A stretch of DNA of 64,000 nt from the NCBI RefSeq assembly GCF_014206945.1, contig NZ_JACHON010000011.1:1-64000 (forward strand), written 5' to 3'. The translations under genes and the position numbers were made by a program. Source of the DNA: Gracilibacillus halotolerans. GTDB lineage: Bacteria > Bacillota > Bacilli > Bacillales > Amphibacillaceae. Positions 19,263-29,712 of the stretch are shown piece by piece. The number at the start of each line of letters is the position of its first letter. The first letter of the stretch is position 1. The notes beneath the pieces are model-generated. The model was given only the letters and a program-made list of their open reading frames with translations, was not told the origin of the DNA and made no database searches.

Positions 19263-20675
19263 TTATAAAACTGTTAGCGGGTCGATGCGAGCACCGTTTT
19301 TATATACTTCAAAGTGTAAATGAATTCCAGTAGATCTTCCTGTAGAACCCATCACACCAATCTTTTGGCCTTTTTCTACTACTTGGCCTGCGGACACATT
19401 AAGAGAGCTTAAGTGCGCGTAGATTGTACGATAACCATTTCCATGATCGATGACAATTTTATTACCATAGCCACTACTATCCCATCCAGCAGAAACAACT
19501 CTTCCATTATCCGCTGCTAGGATATTACGGTTGCTAGGGCGAGCGATGTCAATCCCTTTATGGTAGGAACCCCATCTAGGTCCCATCTTACTGGAAATAT
19601 AACCTCCAACTGCAGGCCATGCAAACTTTCCAGATCCTCGGGATGGTACAACCTTTGTTCCTTTAACAAGTATCTCTTTTACTGGTTCTTCTATTACTTC
19701 TTCACTAATGACTTCTTCTTTTACTGCTACACCATTTACTTTTGTAATCTGGTACTGTTTCTTCGCTGTTCCATTTTGACCTTCTTGAGTAATTTCTTCA
19801 TCGCCTTTGTACATGGAATCAGATTCTTTTACTTCTTTTTCAAAAGGAATTTCTTCTTCTCGTAATGATTCTTCCACAACCACTACTGTTACATATGGTT
19901 TTGTTTCTGTTACTACGAGCTCGTCTCCGATGCGAATTACAGAATCTTCTGTAAGGTCATTATTTAATTCTAGTAAAGTTTTTAGTGATAGGTCATATTT
20001 GCTAGCGATAGAACCAAGTACATCGCCTTCTGCTACTACATGCTTTTTCTCTTCTAATGTTCCTTTTTCTAAAAGAGTAACCCCATCTTCTACAGAAATA
20101 ATGGAGGATGGTGCAACATTTTGTTGAGCAATTGACGTTTCTTCGCTAAGTGTGACGTCCACAATTTGTGTGTCGCCTACTTCTAAAGCTTGTTTCTCTT
20201 CATTTTCTAAAGCTTCTAATACTTCCGGTTTAACAAATTTCTCTTTATATGATTGAAGTACTTGCTCTGCATCTTCCTCTGTTGCAAAGTAACCGACAAC
20301 TTCTTCACCGATAGTAAGAGCATTACCTACTGCCTCTATCGTTAATTGTTCATCTAATGTATCAAGAACTTCTGTATTATCAACTTGTTTATTAAATACT
20401 TTTTCAGCAATAAAAGAAATTTCTTCATCCACTACATATGTAATGTCTTCCGAATCTTTTCCTTCATTTGCTATCGTGACGTTTATATAGTTCTGAACGA
20501 TTGATTGATCGTCTACTATTCCTATATGTTCTCCATCTACGTATACGTGGTAGATCGTTTGTAATTCTATTTCATCTGCTTGTACAGTTCCTGCTGTTAT
20601 ACCAAATCCTAATAATCCAACTATTGCCGCGCGTTTCCAAGTCTTTTTCAAACTATGGAACATACCTTCTCGCAT
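19263..20675 (-). CDS. Secreted LysM-G5-M23 peptidoglycan endopeptidase
   Basis: Cell-wall hydrolase of 470 residues. Signal peptide about 1-33 ends VQA. LysM is at about 211-256, a G5 domain at about 257-338, and an M23 metallopeptidase at about 350-470. Zinc ligands are His372 and Asp376 (HKGID) and His454 (HLHFEV), with His421 catalytic. AGGAGG precedes the ATG. It probably cleaves peptide cross-links to permit wall expansion. A perfect WalR box about 90 bases upstream and its location next to walR support WalRK control. Confidence 0.92.
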   Translation of the reverse strand: MREGMFHSLKKTWKRAAIVGLLGFGITAGTVQADEIELQTIYHVYVDGEHIGIVDDQSIVQNYINVTIANEGKDSEDITYVVDEEISFIAEKVFNKQVDNTEVLDTLDEQLTIEAVGNALTIGEEVVGYFATEEDAEQVLQSYKEKFVKPEVLEALENEEKQALEVGDTQIVDVTLSEETSIAQQNVAPSSIISVEDGVTLLEKGTLEEKKHVVAEGDVLGSIASKYDLSLKTLLELNNDLTEDSVIRIGDELVVTETKPYVTVVVVEESLREEEIPFEKEVKESDSMYKGDEEITQEGQNGTAKKQYQITKVNGVAVKEEVISEEVIEEPVKEILVKGTKVVPSRGSGKFAWPAVGGYISSKMGPRWGSYHKGIDIARPSNRNILAADNGRVVSAGWDSSGYGNKIVIDHGNGYRTIYAHLSSLNVSAGQVVEKGQKIGVMGSTGRSTGIHLHFEVYKNGARIDPLTVL

Positions 20676-20745
20676 CTTACTTCCTCCTAAAATTCCCGCT
20701 AACTTGCTATCTATTTATTGAATTTCCTCTACTAATCTAACATAC

Positions 20746-20796
20746 ATTATAGGGAGAAGGAACGAATGTAAAGATAATGTAACATAACTGTATAAT
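20746..20796. promoter_or_regulatory. WalR box between two opposed promoter elements
   Basis: TGTAAA-GATAA-TGTAAC at 20767-20783 fits TGTWAH-N5-TGTWAH exactly (plus strand). On the minus strand TATAAT at 20746-20751 serves the M23 gene, with the inverted WalR box covering its -35 region. On the plus strand TATAAT at 20791-20796 has the box overlapping its -35 position (TGTAAA, 18-base spacer). WalR could therefore affect transcription both ways. Confidence 0.7.
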
Positions 20797-20936
20797 AGCT
20801 TCCATATTTTTCATAGGTTATTATTACTAGGAAATTAGTAAGGTAGGTAAGCGTTGTCTTGTATAAAATTGCCTGTAATCTAAGGATTAATTGGATATAT
20901 AAGTCTTTAACGTTGGAATTGAGAGGAATTGTAGGA

Positions 20937-21122
20937 ATGGGTCAAAATGCTTATTTCGCTGCAAATCTAGTAAATCTAGGAGAACATATACAAGAAGGTG
21001 CTGGAAAGAAATATGTAATCACACTACAAACCGAACGATTCTTCAGAATCAGTTCGGTTTGTATGCTTTTTATAATTACTTCGCTAAAACACTTCGCTTT
21101 CCGCAGGCAACGCCTCAACTAA
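20937..21122 (+). CDS. Possible small ORF behind the WalR box
   Basis: An open frame of 61 codons begins at an ATG with AGAGGAATTGTAGGA upstream and starts MGQNAYFAANLVNLGEH. It lies 140 bases downstream of the plus-strand TATAAT at 20791. The second half is translated from the structured repeat element at 21026-21208, which argues that only the first 30 or so codons could be original. I recognise no family. It may be a relic or chance ORF. Confidence 0.2.
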   Translation: MGQNAYFAANLVNLGEHIQEGAGKKYVITLQTERFFRISSVCMLFIITSLKHFAFRRQRLN

Positions 21123-21208
21123 TTACAAAAGTTCAGATGAACTTTTGTAATGGATTTTCGTCTGTTGCTTTTCCTGCAGGAGTCTACGTGTTTTGTCTAC
21201 GTAATTAA
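21026..21208. repeat. Structured intergenic repeat, copy A
   Basis: Begins with a terminator-like hairpin (21026-21062, stem around CCGAAC/GTTCGG) followed by a T-rich stretch. A long imperfect inverted repeat follows with outer arms TAATTAC-N6-AAAACAC at 21073 onward and their complements ending near 21208. At its centre is a perfect 14-bp stem (21122-21151). About 180 bases align with copy B at 60555-60737. It lies between the M23 and dnaB genes and may also terminate dnaB. Confidence 0.8.
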
Positions 21209-21265
21209 TATCTTATTTTTTATTGTGGCAGGACGTAACTAAATTTTACAATGTTAAAGACAACT

Positions 21266-22627
21266 TTAGGCTGGTGGTATATCACTATCCTGGTATCGAT
21301 GATCTAAGTCTACGAATTTATTAAACTCTTTTACGAATGCTAATTCGACTGTACCAACCGGACCATTACGTTGCTTGGCAATAATGATCTCTATAATATT
21401 CTGTTTCTCTGATTCTTTGTCATAATAATCATCACGGTATAAGAAACCGACAATATCTGCATCCTGCTCGATACTCCCCGATTCCCTTAAGTCAGACATC
21501 ATAGGACGTTTATCTTGTCTAGACTCGACACCCCTAGAAAGCTGGGAAAGAGCAATGAGAGGTACATTGAGCTCTCGAGCTAGTCCTTTTAATGAACGGG
21601 AGATTTCCGATACTTCTTGTTGACGGTTGTCTTTTGAATTTGGACTACCTTGAATAAGTTGTAAATAATCAATTAAAATCATGCCTAAACCATGCTCTTG
21701 CTTTAATCGACGACATTTCGACCGGATTTCACTTACTCGAATCCCTGGAGTATCGTCAATATAAATACCTGCGTTGGATAAGCTACCCATGGCAAGAGAG
21801 AGACGATTCCAATCCTCTTCTTCTAAGGCGCCTGTACGTAATCGTTGTGCATCTATATTACCTTCCGCGCAAAGCATCCTGTTTACGAGTTGCTCTGCTC
21901 CCATCTCCAAACTAAAAATGGCGACATTTTCGTCTGTTTTTATTGCTACGTTTTGGGCAATATTCAGAGCGAAGGCTGTCTTACCTACGGATGGTCGAGC
22001 AGCAACGATAATAAGATCATTTCGCTGAAAACCCGACGTTATCTGGTCTAAATCACGAAACCCTGTAGGTATTCCCGTTACATCACCTTTTTGTTTATGC
22101 AATTGATCAATATTATCATAAACTTGCATCAATACATCTTTAATATTTTTAAATGCGGATGAATTTTTACGATTCGAAACTTCTAAAATTCTACGTTCCG
22201 CTTCATTTAATACATCTTCAACATTTTCTTCTTTTGAATAGCTCTCAGTAACAATATCTGTAGCTGTACGGATTAATCTTCTTAAAATAGACTTTTCTTC
22301 TACGATGCGACAATAATGACTAATATTAGCTGCTGTTGGAACAGCATTCGCTAAATCACTTAAGTAGGAGACACCACCAATATCCTCTAACAATTTATTA
22401 TCCGCTAGATAGGAGGTTACGGTAACTAGATCTATTGGTTCCCCTTTATCTGCAAGATCAAGCATTGCACGGAAGATATGTTGATGGCTAGCACGATAAT
22501 AATCCTCTGGCAATAAAATCTCCACTGCACTTGCAATGGAGTCTGGTTCCAAAAATATAGCACCTAAAATTGCTTGCTCTGCTTCGATATTATGAGGTGG
22601 CGTTTTCCCATGGATTGATTCACTCAT
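21266..22627 (-). CDS. dnaB: Replicative DNA helicase
   Basis: Hexameric replicative helicase of 453 residues (named dnaC in B. subtilis). The N-terminal DnaB domain (about 8-110) precedes the RecA-like motor with Walker A ARPSVGKTAF and Walker B ILIDYLQLI; the arginine-finger region near KQRNGPVG is present. GAGAAGGTGC precedes the ATG. Follows rplI with a 60-base gap in a gdpP-rplI-dnaB arrangement. No intein or insertion is seen. The purA gene that often follows in Bacillus is absent here. Confidence 0.97.
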   Translation of the reverse strand: MSESIHGKTPPHNIEAEQAILGAIFLEPDSIASAVEILLPEDYYRASHQHIFRAMLDLADKGEPIDLVTVTSYLADNKLLEDIGGVSYLSDLANAVPTAANISHYCRIVEEKSILRRLIRTATDIVTESYSKEENVEDVLNEAERRILEVSNRKNSSAFKNIKDVLMQVYDNIDQLHKQKGDVTGIPTGFRDLDQITSGFQRNDLIIVAARPSVGKTAFALNIAQNVAIKTDENVAIFSLEMGAEQLVNRMLCAEGNIDAQRLRTGALEEEDWNRLSLAMGSLSNAGIYIDDTPGIRVSEIRSKCRRLKQEHGLGMILIDYLQLIQGSPNSKDNRQQEVSEISRSLKGLARELNVPLIALSQLSRGVESRQDKRPMMSDLRESGSIEQDADIVGFLYRDDYYDKESEKQNIIEIIIAKQRNGPVGTVELAFVKEFNKFVDLDHRYQDSDIPPA

Positions 22628-22687
22628 CTATAGCACCTTCTCTCCTTATCCCCGAATGATCTATCTGTTTCATTAAAGAGGACAGGC

Positions 22688-23134
22688 TTACTGTTCTTCA
22701 ACATGTACGCGAATCGTCCCTGTAACATTCGGATGTAATTTAACAGGTACATTCGTATACCCTAAAGAGCGAATAGGTTGTTCCAATTCTATTTTTCGCT
22801 TGTCCAATTTAATATCATGTGCTTTCTTTAACTGATCTGCAATCTGCTTGCTCGTAATGGAGCCGAATAAACGACCACCCTCACCTGCTTTAGCCTTAAG
22901 CTTAACTTCTATATTTTCTAATGTCGTTTTTAATTGAGTCGCTTTATCTTCTTCTGCTTGTTCTAATTGCTGTTCTTTCTTTTTCTGGGCTTCCAAGCCT
23001 TTTAAGTTCCCCGGTGTAGCTTCAATTGCTAAGTTATTTTTCAGCAAGTAATTACGTGCATAACCATCAGACACGTTTTTTACCTCGCCTTTTTTACCTT
23101 TGCCTTTTACATCTTGTGTAAAGATAACTTTCAT
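22688..23134 (-). CDS. rplI: 50S ribosomal protein L9
   Basis: Ribosomal protein of 148 residues. The N-terminal rRNA-binding domain shows the L9 signature [17 protein letters not shown], followed by the long connecting helix and C-terminal domain. Start overlaps the gdpP stop by four bases (ATGA), and its Shine-Dalgarno GGAGGAGATGGA lies inside the gdpP coding end. Confidence 0.98.
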   Translation of the reverse strand: MKVIFTQDVKGKGKKGEVKNVSDGYARNYLLKNNLAIEATPGNLKGLEAQKKKEQQLEQAEEDKATQLKTTLENIEVKLKAKAGEGGRLFGSITSKQIADQLKKAHDIKLDKRKIELEQPIRSLGYTNVPVKLHPNVTGTIRVHVEEQ

Positions 23135-25107
23135 TCTCCATCTCCTCCTTCAAAATATTCATCTATGATTTTCTTCAGCCATTCTTCGGTATCTTGTAAT
23201 GTCGTTTCTTCTAATTGTGTAGCGGCGTTGGTTAAATGTCCTCCGCCATTCATTTTTTCCATCATAACTTGGACGTTTATTTTTCCTAGTGACCGCGCAC
23301 TAATACCAATTCGACCGTCTTTTCGCTTAGAAATAACAAAGGATGCTTCAATGCCTGTCATCGTTAATAGCATATCTGCTGCTTGTGCGATTAAGACAGG
23401 ACTGTATGTCTCGTTTTGATTACCGATAGAAATAGCAATGTTATCTCTGTACAGATTTGTATTTTCAATTAATCTACTTCTCTTTATAAAGAGGTTTAAA
23501 TCTTGCTTCAAGAACTTCTGCACCAATACGGTGTCTGCTCCTTTGGATCGTAAGTACGAAGCAGCATCAAAGGTACGTGAGCCCGTTCTTAAGGTAAAGC
23601 TCTTTGTATCTACGATAATACCTGCCAACAAAGCGGTAGATTCTAACATGCTTAATGAGAGTGTAGATGGCTGGTATTCAAGTAGCTCTGTTACCAATTC
23701 TGCCGTTGATGACGCATATGGCTCCATATAGACAAGTGTTGGGTTTTCAATAAACTCTTCACTACGTCGGTGGTGGTCAATGATGACTAGGTGTCCTGTC
23801 TTCTGGAGTAATTTTTCCTCTTGCATTAGTGACGGTTTATGTGTGTCAACGACTACAAGCAACGTATTTTTTGATGCAAGGTCTAATGCTGTGTCCGGAC
23901 TAATGAAATAAGGGGATAAATTTTCATCATTTTTAATTTCTTCCGCTAATCGCTGAACACTTTGGTCAATATCATTCTCATCCAATACGACATAGCCTTG
24001 CTTATCATTTGCTTGAGCAATTTTTAGGACTCCAATAGCCGCTCCAATTGCATCCATATCCGGGGATTTATGTCCCATTATTAAAACGTGCTCACTTTCC
24101 TTCACTAGCTCTTTCAACGCGTGAGATATGACACGAGCTCGAACCCTCGTACGCTTTTCCATTGGGTTTGTCTTTCCACCGTAAAAACGTACTTTTCCTG
24201 TTTCCTCATCTTTAATAACGACTTGGTCACCACCTCGACCAAGAGCTAAATCAAGACTAGATTGAGTAAGTGTTCCTAATAGTGGTAATTCTGTACTTCC
24301 AGAACCAATTCCAATACTTAATGTAAGTGGGACATTTTTATCTGTTATTAACTCTCTCACTTCATCTAAAATCTCAAATTTTGTCTCTTCTAATTTATTG
24401 AGTATTTCTCTGTTCATGACAGCTAGGAATCGTTCTTGAGACGTCCTTTTTAGAAAGAAATCATTCTTGTGTGACCAATCATTTAAAATAGACGTCACTT
24501 CTGAGTTGATTTGGCTTCGTGCTGTGTCATCCATGTTTTGGGTAATTTCATCATAGTTATCTAAATAAATCGTTCCGAGAACGGGATGTTGGTTATAGTA
24601 GAGAAGTTTAAACTGTTCCTTCTCTGTTCGATCGAAAAAGTATAATAAACGATCTTCCTTCTTGTGAAATACTTCAAATACATAGTCTTGAATTCGTACT
24701 AGAAAAGTATCTTTATCCTCTTTTATATATGTGGAAATGTCCTCCTGCAGAGAATCGATTTTGTCACCAACAAGGGTTTCTTCATCCGTTAAATCGTTCA
24801 TAAAAGGATTTGCCCATTCGACTTCTAATTCTTCACTATATAGAAGAATACCAATCGGCATACCAAGAAGAGCTTCTTCTCCCACCTTTTTTACTCGATA
24901 CGAGAGCGTTGAAATATATGCTTCTGTTTCATCTTGTCGCTCTCTCTCTTTCACCATACTGTAATAAAAGGATAAGCCAATCAATACAGCCAAAACAAGC
25001 CCAATAATCCAATTAAAATAGATAAGTAATCCAAGCATGAAAAAAGAAATAATATAGATAACGAGAATGTGCTTTCCATTTTCAAGCTTATTTAATAAAT
25101 TTGGCAC
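23131..25107 (-). CDS. gdpP: Cyclic-di-AMP phosphodiesterase
   Basis: Membrane DHH-DHHA1 enzyme of 658 residues (YybT/GdpP) that hydrolyses c-di-AMP. Two membrane spans (about 12-50), a PAS domain, a degenerate GGDEF domain (about 175-300), then DHH motifs [16 protein letters not shown] and [10 protein letters not shown], and DHHA1 with [14 protein letters not shown] start with AGGAGCTG eight bases upstream. Follows yybS. Potassium and osmotic homeostasis and beta-lactam tolerance depend on it in related bacteria. Confidence 0.96.
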   Translation of the reverse strand: MPNLLNKLENGKHILVIYIISFFMLGLLIYFNWIIGLVLAVLIGLSFYYSMVKERERQDETEAYISTLSYRVKKVGEEALLGMPIGILLYSEELEVEWANPFMNDLTDEETLVGDKIDSLQEDISTYIKEDKDTFLVRIQDYVFEVFHKKEDRLLYFFDRTEKEQFKLLYYNQHPVLGTIYLDNYDEITQNMDDTARSQINSEVTSILNDWSHKNDFFLKRTSQERFLAVMNREILNKLEETKFEILDEVRELITDKNVPLTLSIGIGSGSTELPLLGTLTQSSLDLALGRGGDQVVIKDEETGKVRFYGGKTNPMEKRTRVRARVISHALKELVKESEHVLIMGHKSPDMDAIGAAIGVLKIAQANDKQGYVVLDENDIDQSVQRLAEEIKNDENLSPYFISPDTALDLASKNTLLVVVDTHKPSLMQEEKLLQKTGHLVIIDHHRRSEEFIENPTLVYMEPYASSTAELVTELLEYQPSTLSLSMLESTALLAGIIVDTKSFTLRTGSRTFDAASYLRSKGADTVLVQKFLKQDLNLFIKRSRLIENTNLYRDNIAISIGNQNETYSPVLIAQAADMLLTMTGIEASFVISKRKDGRIGISARSLGKINVQVMMEKMNGGGHLTNAATQLEETTLQDTEEWLKKIIDEYFEGGDGE

Positions 25108-25134
25108 GATTGTCAGCTCCTAACTAAAACCTCG

Positions 25135-26067
25135 TTACTTTGCCATCCTTTTCTTCAAATCAAATCCTACATCAATTATACCTAAGATTCGCAGCAAATA
25201 AAGACCAAGGAAAGGGAAAAATAGAAGAATGATGATGGCAACTATTGGTAATGCTTTCGAGCCTTTCTTCAGATGATTATAGAAGAAAATAAACGATAGC
25301 CCTTGTATTGCTAATAATATTCCCGCTAAATTCGAAACGTTCACCAAAATAGTGGCCATTGAATGGTTTGGATCGTTCAAACCAAATAACCCTAGCACTA
25401 GGACAATGAAATAAATCCAAAGCACAATTTTTGGTAAACGGAAGTCTTTAAATGGTGGAAAGCGGTACGAATTTCCCGCTTCTCGGTTCATCCATTTATA
25501 GGATAGCCATTGTACGACTAATGCTATAACCATGGATATAACTACCATGCCTACTGGAATCAATTGAAGGAGTGCCATCATTTGTTCCTTGAGAGTTAGC
25601 ATTTCTTCTGGTGAAAGACTACCAACACCGACACTATCCATAAATTGTCGTGTCATTTCTAACGATTCGTCTATCGTTCGTGTTATTTCCTCTGTTATAG
25701 AAAAAGGAAGCAATAACTCTAAAAATACATATGTCGCTACCATACTTAGAAACAGTCCAACAGTACCATTTGCCCATACTTCATATGGATGTCGCTCTTT
25801 CTTTAAGGGATAACCAATAAAACAGCCCGCTAATATTGCCATTAATGAAATTGGCAGAGCAGGAAAGATTACGAGAGATAAAAGGGTTATAATGGTGATA
25901 CCAATCATCACCCATTTTGTCTCCCAATTTTTCCACCATAAAATGATCGGTATTGGTAAGAGAAATACCGTTATAATATGAAGAACAGGAATGAAAGCAG
26001 TTAACAGAAACATTCCTATATATGCAATTAAATAATAGATAAATGTTTTATCTATGGCTTGTCGCAT
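25135..26067 (-). CDS. yybS: YybS family membrane protein (DUF2232)
   Basis: Polytopic protein of 310 residues with about eight hydrophobic segments. Matches the DUF2232 family conserved ahead of gdpP-rplI in bacilli; related to S-component-like membrane proteins. Function unknown. GGTGGGTGA precedes the ATG. Operon leader for gdpP, rplI and dnaB. Confidence 0.85.
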   Translation of the reverse strand: MRQAIDKTFIYYLIAYIGMFLLTAFIPVLHIITVFLLPIPIILWWKNWETKWVMIGITIITLLSLVIFPALPISLMAILAGCFIGYPLKKERHPYEVWANGTVGLFLSMVATYVFLELLLPFSITEEITRTIDESLEMTRQFMDSVGVGSLSPEEMLTLKEQMMALLQLIPVGMVVISMVIALVVQWLSYKWMNREAGNSYRFPPFKDFRLPKIVLWIYFIVLVLGLFGLNDPNHSMATILVNVSNLAGILLAIQGLSFIFFYNHLKKGSKALPIVAIIILLFFPFLGLYLLRILGIIDVGFDLKKRMAK

Positions 26068-26118
26068 TTTTCACCCACCTATCAGTTACGAAAATCGCCA
26101 TTATCCATGAGATTCGGA

Positions 26119-26143
26119 AAGCACAGCTATGTTCGCTGTGCTT
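26119..26143. other. Stem-loop upstream of yybS
   Basis: AAGCACAGC (26119-26127) and GCTGTGCTT (26135-26143) form a perfect 9-bp stem with a 7-base loop. It lies 52 bases before the yybS start, probably in its leader, but no T-run follows, so attenuation is uncertain. Confidence 0.4.
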
Positions 26144-26303
26144 GTTCTATTTTCCTATCATTTATATTGGAGACTTTATAAAATTATTATAAACGATTGC
26201 TATAAGTGCTACAAATTAAATACTTTTTTCATAGCTATACCCTCTACCTTAAATTCTGTATAATGATAAGAGAGATGTATCGGGTTTCAAGAGGAGGAAT
26301 AGT

Positions 26304-27098
26304 ATGATAAAAACAATTATATTTGATTTAGACGACACCCTATTGTGGGACAAAAAAAGTGTAAAGGAAGCTTTTGCGGCTACTTGTCGTATTGCTGCTG
26401 AAAAATATAATCAGGTCGATCCTGAAAAGCTTGAGGAAGAAGTACGAAAAGCAGCTAGAGACTTATATGAAGGTTATGAAACCTATGAGTTTACGAAAAT
26501 GATCGGCATCAACCCATTTGAAGGATTATGGGGTAATTTCTTAGATGATCATGAGAACTTTAAGAAAATGGCTGCCATCGTCCCTACCTATCGTCGTGAA
26601 GCTTGGACAAATGGCTTAAAGCAAGTTGGTATTAATGATGATGAATTGGGTGCATACTTAGCTGAGGAGTTTCCAAAGAAAAGAAAAGAAAGTCCGTTTG
26701 TTTATGAGGAAACATTCGCATTATTGGAAACATTACAATCCGATTTTCAATTAATTATGCTGACGAATGGTTCGCCTGATTTACAAAATACGAAGTTGAC
26801 GATAACTCCAGAATTGCGACCATTCTTTGATCATATTGTAATTTCTGGTGACTTTGGTAAAGGGAAGCCGGATCCAAGTATCTTCCACCACGTATTAGAA
26901 ACAGCTGATATAGAGGCTCATGAAGCAATTATGGTTGGAGATAACTTAATGACCGATATTCTAGGTGCTAACCGTACAGGCATTACGAGTGTATGGATTA
27001 ACCGTGAAGGGCAGAAAGCTAGTGATGTTCAGCCTACATATGAAATTAACCATTTAGAACAATTATATGATTTATTAAAGGAATTAAATAATGCTTAA
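26304..27098 (+). CDS. HAD-superfamily hydrolase
   Basis: Phosphatase-like protein of 264 residues. Motif I is DLDDTLLWD (nucleophile Asp8, acid/base Asp10), motif II LTNGS, motif III Lys in GKGKPDPSIF, motif IV GDNLMTDILGA. A helical C1 cap lies at about 15-120. Similar to the YfnB/2-haloacid dehalogenase-like subgroup; substrate unknown. AAGAGGAGGAA precedes the ATG. Single gene convergent with serA, sharing the terminator at 27105-27139. Confidence 0.88.
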   Translation: MIKTIIFDLDDTLLWDKKSVKEAFAATCRIAAEKYNQVDPEKLEEEVRKAARDLYEGYETYEFTKMIGINPFEGLWGNFLDDHENFKKMAAIVPTYRREAWTNGLKQVGINDDELGAYLAEEFPKKRKESPFVYEETFALLETLQSDFQLIMLTNGSPDLQNTKLTITPELRPFFDHIVISGDFGKGKPDPSIFHHVLETADIEAHEAIMVGDNLMTDILGANRTGITSVWINREGQKASDVQPTYEINHLEQLYDLLKELNNA

Positions 27099-27104
27099 GA
27101 TAGG

Positions 27105-27139
27105 AAACCCGCTCCTGATACAGTCTCAAGAGCGGGTTT
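27105..27139. terminator. Bidirectional terminator between the HAD gene and serA
   Basis: AAACCCGCTC (27105-27114) and GAGCGGGTTT (27130-27139) are perfect complements, separated by 15 bases, between two convergent stop codons. T-runs are short on both sides. Confidence 0.75.
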
Positions 27140-27149
27140 AAATGTTTTA

Positions 27150-28736
27150 TTATAGTTCAATTGCTACGACATTATTAATTTCTGTAATTTGATTTAATTG
27201 CTCTAGCTCTTCCTTCTCTAGTTGTTTATCTACTGAGATTATCATCATCGCATTGCCACCTACATCAGAACGTCCTACTTGCATGGATGCAATGTTAATA
27301 TCATTTTCTGCAAACGCGTTACCAACTTTTCCAATTACACCTGGTCGGTCATTATGGCTAATAAACACAAGATAACCTTCTGGTACGACGTCTACACTGT
27401 AGTTGTCTACCTGTACGATACGTGCACCTAATCCATTTAATAGTGTACCCGCAACTGTACGTGTTCCATGTTTCGTTTTCACTTCTACCTTCAATAGATT
27501 CGTAAACCCTTTTGTAGAAGAAGTACGGTTTTCGTTAACATGAATTCCACGCTTTTCTGCTAAGTAAGAAGCATTTACATCATTCACGTGGTCGCCTAAG
27601 TGACGCTTTAATAGACCTTTAATCGTATTACGTGTAAGAGGAGCAACTTCTAATTCTGTCAATTCACCAGAATAAGAAATATTAATTTCCTCTGCGGTAC
27701 CTTCCGTAACGTGGGTTAAGAATGTACCAAGTTTTTCGGATAAATGGAAATATGGTTCAATTTTATTCATTACATCTTTTGGTACAGAAGGCAGGTTAAC
27801 TGGGTTTTTCACCACTCCTTCTGTTAGATAACGAACAACATCGTGACTCACATCAATTGCAACACTTTCTTGCGCCTCTACCGTACTTGCTCCTAGGTGA
27901 GGAGTAGCAATTACTTGTGGAAGCTCTAATAAACGGTGATCCGTAGCTGGCTCTTCTTCGAACACGTCTAAAGCTGCACCTGCTACTTTTCCAGATTGGA
28001 TAGCATGATATAACGCATCTTCATCAATAATCCCACCACGTGCACAGTTAACGATACGTACGCCATCTTTCATCTTTTCAAAAGCTTCTTTATTAATCAT
28101 GTGCTTTGTCTCTTTAATAAGTGGAGTATGGACTGTGATAAAATCAGAAGCGATAACTACATCCTCTACAGAACCATAATCGATACCTAGCTTATCTGCA
28201 CGCTCTTTCGTTAAGAAAGGATCATATGCAATGACTTTCATACGTTGTCCCTTTGCTCGATACGCAACCTCTTGACCAATACGACCCATTCCGATTACAC
28301 CGATTGTTTTACCTTTTAACTCGACACCTACATGCGTTTTGCGGTCCCATTTACCATCTTTTAAAGCTGAATATGCTTGAGGGATTTTACGAGCCAATGA
28401 CATTAGCATAGCAATCGTATGTTCCGCAGCTGAATTCGTATTTCCGTCTGGAGCATTTACTACAATAACTCCATATTCCGTAGCAGCACTTAGATCGATG
28501 TTATCTACTCCGACCCCAGCACGTCCAATTATTTTTAACTTAGAAGCTTTACTAATAATATCTCTTGTCACTTTTGTCTGACTACGAACGAGTAATGCAT
28601 CATAATCTCCAATGATGTCGGCAAGTTCGTCTGCGGATAAGTTCGTTTTCACATCTACCTCAAGATTCTCTGCTTCTCTTAACGGTTGAATTCCCTCTTC
28701 ACTTAACGGATCACTTATTAGTACTTTATATGCCAT
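27150..28736 (-). CDS. serA: D-3-phosphoglycerate dehydrogenase
   Basis: First enzyme of serine synthesis, oxidising 3-phosphoglycerate with NAD. The 528-residue long form has a substrate/NAD domain with the Rossmann motif [10 protein letters not shown], catalytic Arg (CARGGIID), Glu (FEEEP) and His (TPHLGAST). An intervening ASB domain (about 315-445) and a C-terminal ACT domain (about 455-528, [15 protein letters not shown]) follow, the latter giving serine feedback in homologues. GGAGGGACA precedes the ATG. A possible CodY site lies upstream. Confidence 0.97.
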   Translation of the reverse strand: MAYKVLISDPLSEEGIQPLREAENLEVDVKTNLSADELADIIGDYDALLVRSQTKVTRDIISKASKLKIIGRAGVGVDNIDLSAATEYGVIVVNAPDGNTNSAAEHTIAMLMSLARKIPQAYSALKDGKWDRKTHVGVELKGKTIGVIGMGRIGQEVAYRAKGQRMKVIAYDPFLTKERADKLGIDYGSVEDVVIASDFITVHTPLIKETKHMINKEAFEKMKDGVRIVNCARGGIIDEDALYHAIQSGKVAGAALDVFEEEPATDHRLLELPQVIATPHLGASTVEAQESVAIDVSHDVVRYLTEGVVKNPVNLPSVPKDVMNKIEPYFHLSEKLGTFLTHVTEGTAEEINISYSGELTELEVAPLTRNTIKGLLKRHLGDHVNDVNASYLAEKRGIHVNENRTSSTKGFTNLLKVEVKTKHGTRTVAGTLLNGLGARIVQVDNYSVDVVPEGYLVFISHNDRPGVIGKVGNAFAENDINIASMQVGRSDVGGNAMMIISVDKQLEKEELEQLNQITEINNVVAIEL

Positions 28737-28871
28737 GATTGTCCCTCCATATATTCTCTATTTTTATATATTGTTTTAATCTTTGTGAAACATTTCACTT
28801 ATTTAAAACCTTTTACATTGATTATGTTGTTATTATAGCACTTTTCTTTTCAAGTAACAGCCATTTTATAA

Positions 28872-28886
28872 AAAATTCTGAAAGTT
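28872..28886. promoter_or_regulatory. Candidate CodY-binding site upstream of serA
   Basis: AAAATTCTGAAAGTT matches the CodY consensus AATTTTCWGAAAATT at 12 of 15 positions. It lies 136 bases upstream of serA and about 40 bases upstream of a minus-strand TATAAT-like element near 28833. CodY control of serine synthesis is plausible but unproven. Confidence 0.35.
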
Positions 28887-28899
28887 TCGTATTTACTCT

Positions 28900-29712
28900 T
28901 ACCTAAGATGAACCATTTATAAATTTGATGATGATATTTTGCTTATACATTATAATAATCGATAATTTGTTCAGAAGTCAAGAACGTTTTGTTACCTCTA
29001 ATCACTTATTAATCGTGTTTTAAGTTTATTAGTGATGTATTAACCCTATATATTGGTAATTTATATTATAAGATACGAACATTATTGTTTTCTAGCGAAG
29101 TTTGTATAGTGAACCTGTAGTTCTTAATACTGTCACGTATCGTGTATTATTCTAAATCGATTATATATAAAATGAAAAGAAAGCCCCCCACATAGTTTCA
29201 TCACTGATAACCAAATCTTCTACTATGCTGTCTACAACCGTATTACGAGCTTAAATTGTGTATACAACCGTGTCGCCTACTTCAAACGTTTCTTTACCTT
29301 CTTCTACTAAAAACAATTAAAGTTTTTAGCAAAGTATGATAAATAGTAATTAAGTTATATTATTTTTAGTAATTATGTATAATATCACATCCATTAAATA
29401 CCATGTTTTATATTAAAATCATTGGAAGAGTGATTAATATATAAGGTGTGGGTTACTACTATGTTTGAGGTTTAATGAGCGATAAGCTAAGTAGGTTTTA
29501 ATATAGATGTCTAACTTGAATGAATTGGGTTGTCATAACAGGAAGAGTGTATAAAAGTCTTGTTATTGGGATGGATGAAAACTCTTTATATTAAGGGGAT
29601 TATACAATGGAGCTAATTTTATTCGGCAAAACGGAACATTAGTCGGTTCTATCCTATTACGTTTAAATTTTTGAGTTACTTTTTATATAATAAGATATGT
29701 ATCTGCGATTAT
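28900..29712. other. Decayed intergenic region between serA and rpsR
   Basis: About 800 bases with stops in all frames and very AT-rich composition. The only recognisable protein remnant is the DUF11-like fragment at 29197-29307. A short ORF-like stretch near 29606 (plus) is interrupted and not recognised. No tRNA, riboswitch or T-box pattern was seen. Confidence 0.5.
29197..29307 (-). pseudogene. Relic of a DUF11-type surface-protein repeat
   Basis: The minus strand reads VEEGKETFEVGDTVVYTI, then a TAA stop, then ARNTVVDSIVEDLVISDE in the same frame. The pattern GDTVVYTI-x-ARNT...VEDLVISDE is typical of DUF11/isopeptide-forming surface-protein repeats. The TAA probably replaced a CAA (Gln). 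Stops lie a few codons upstream and downstream, so only about 37 codons of one repeat survive. Confidence 0.55.
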
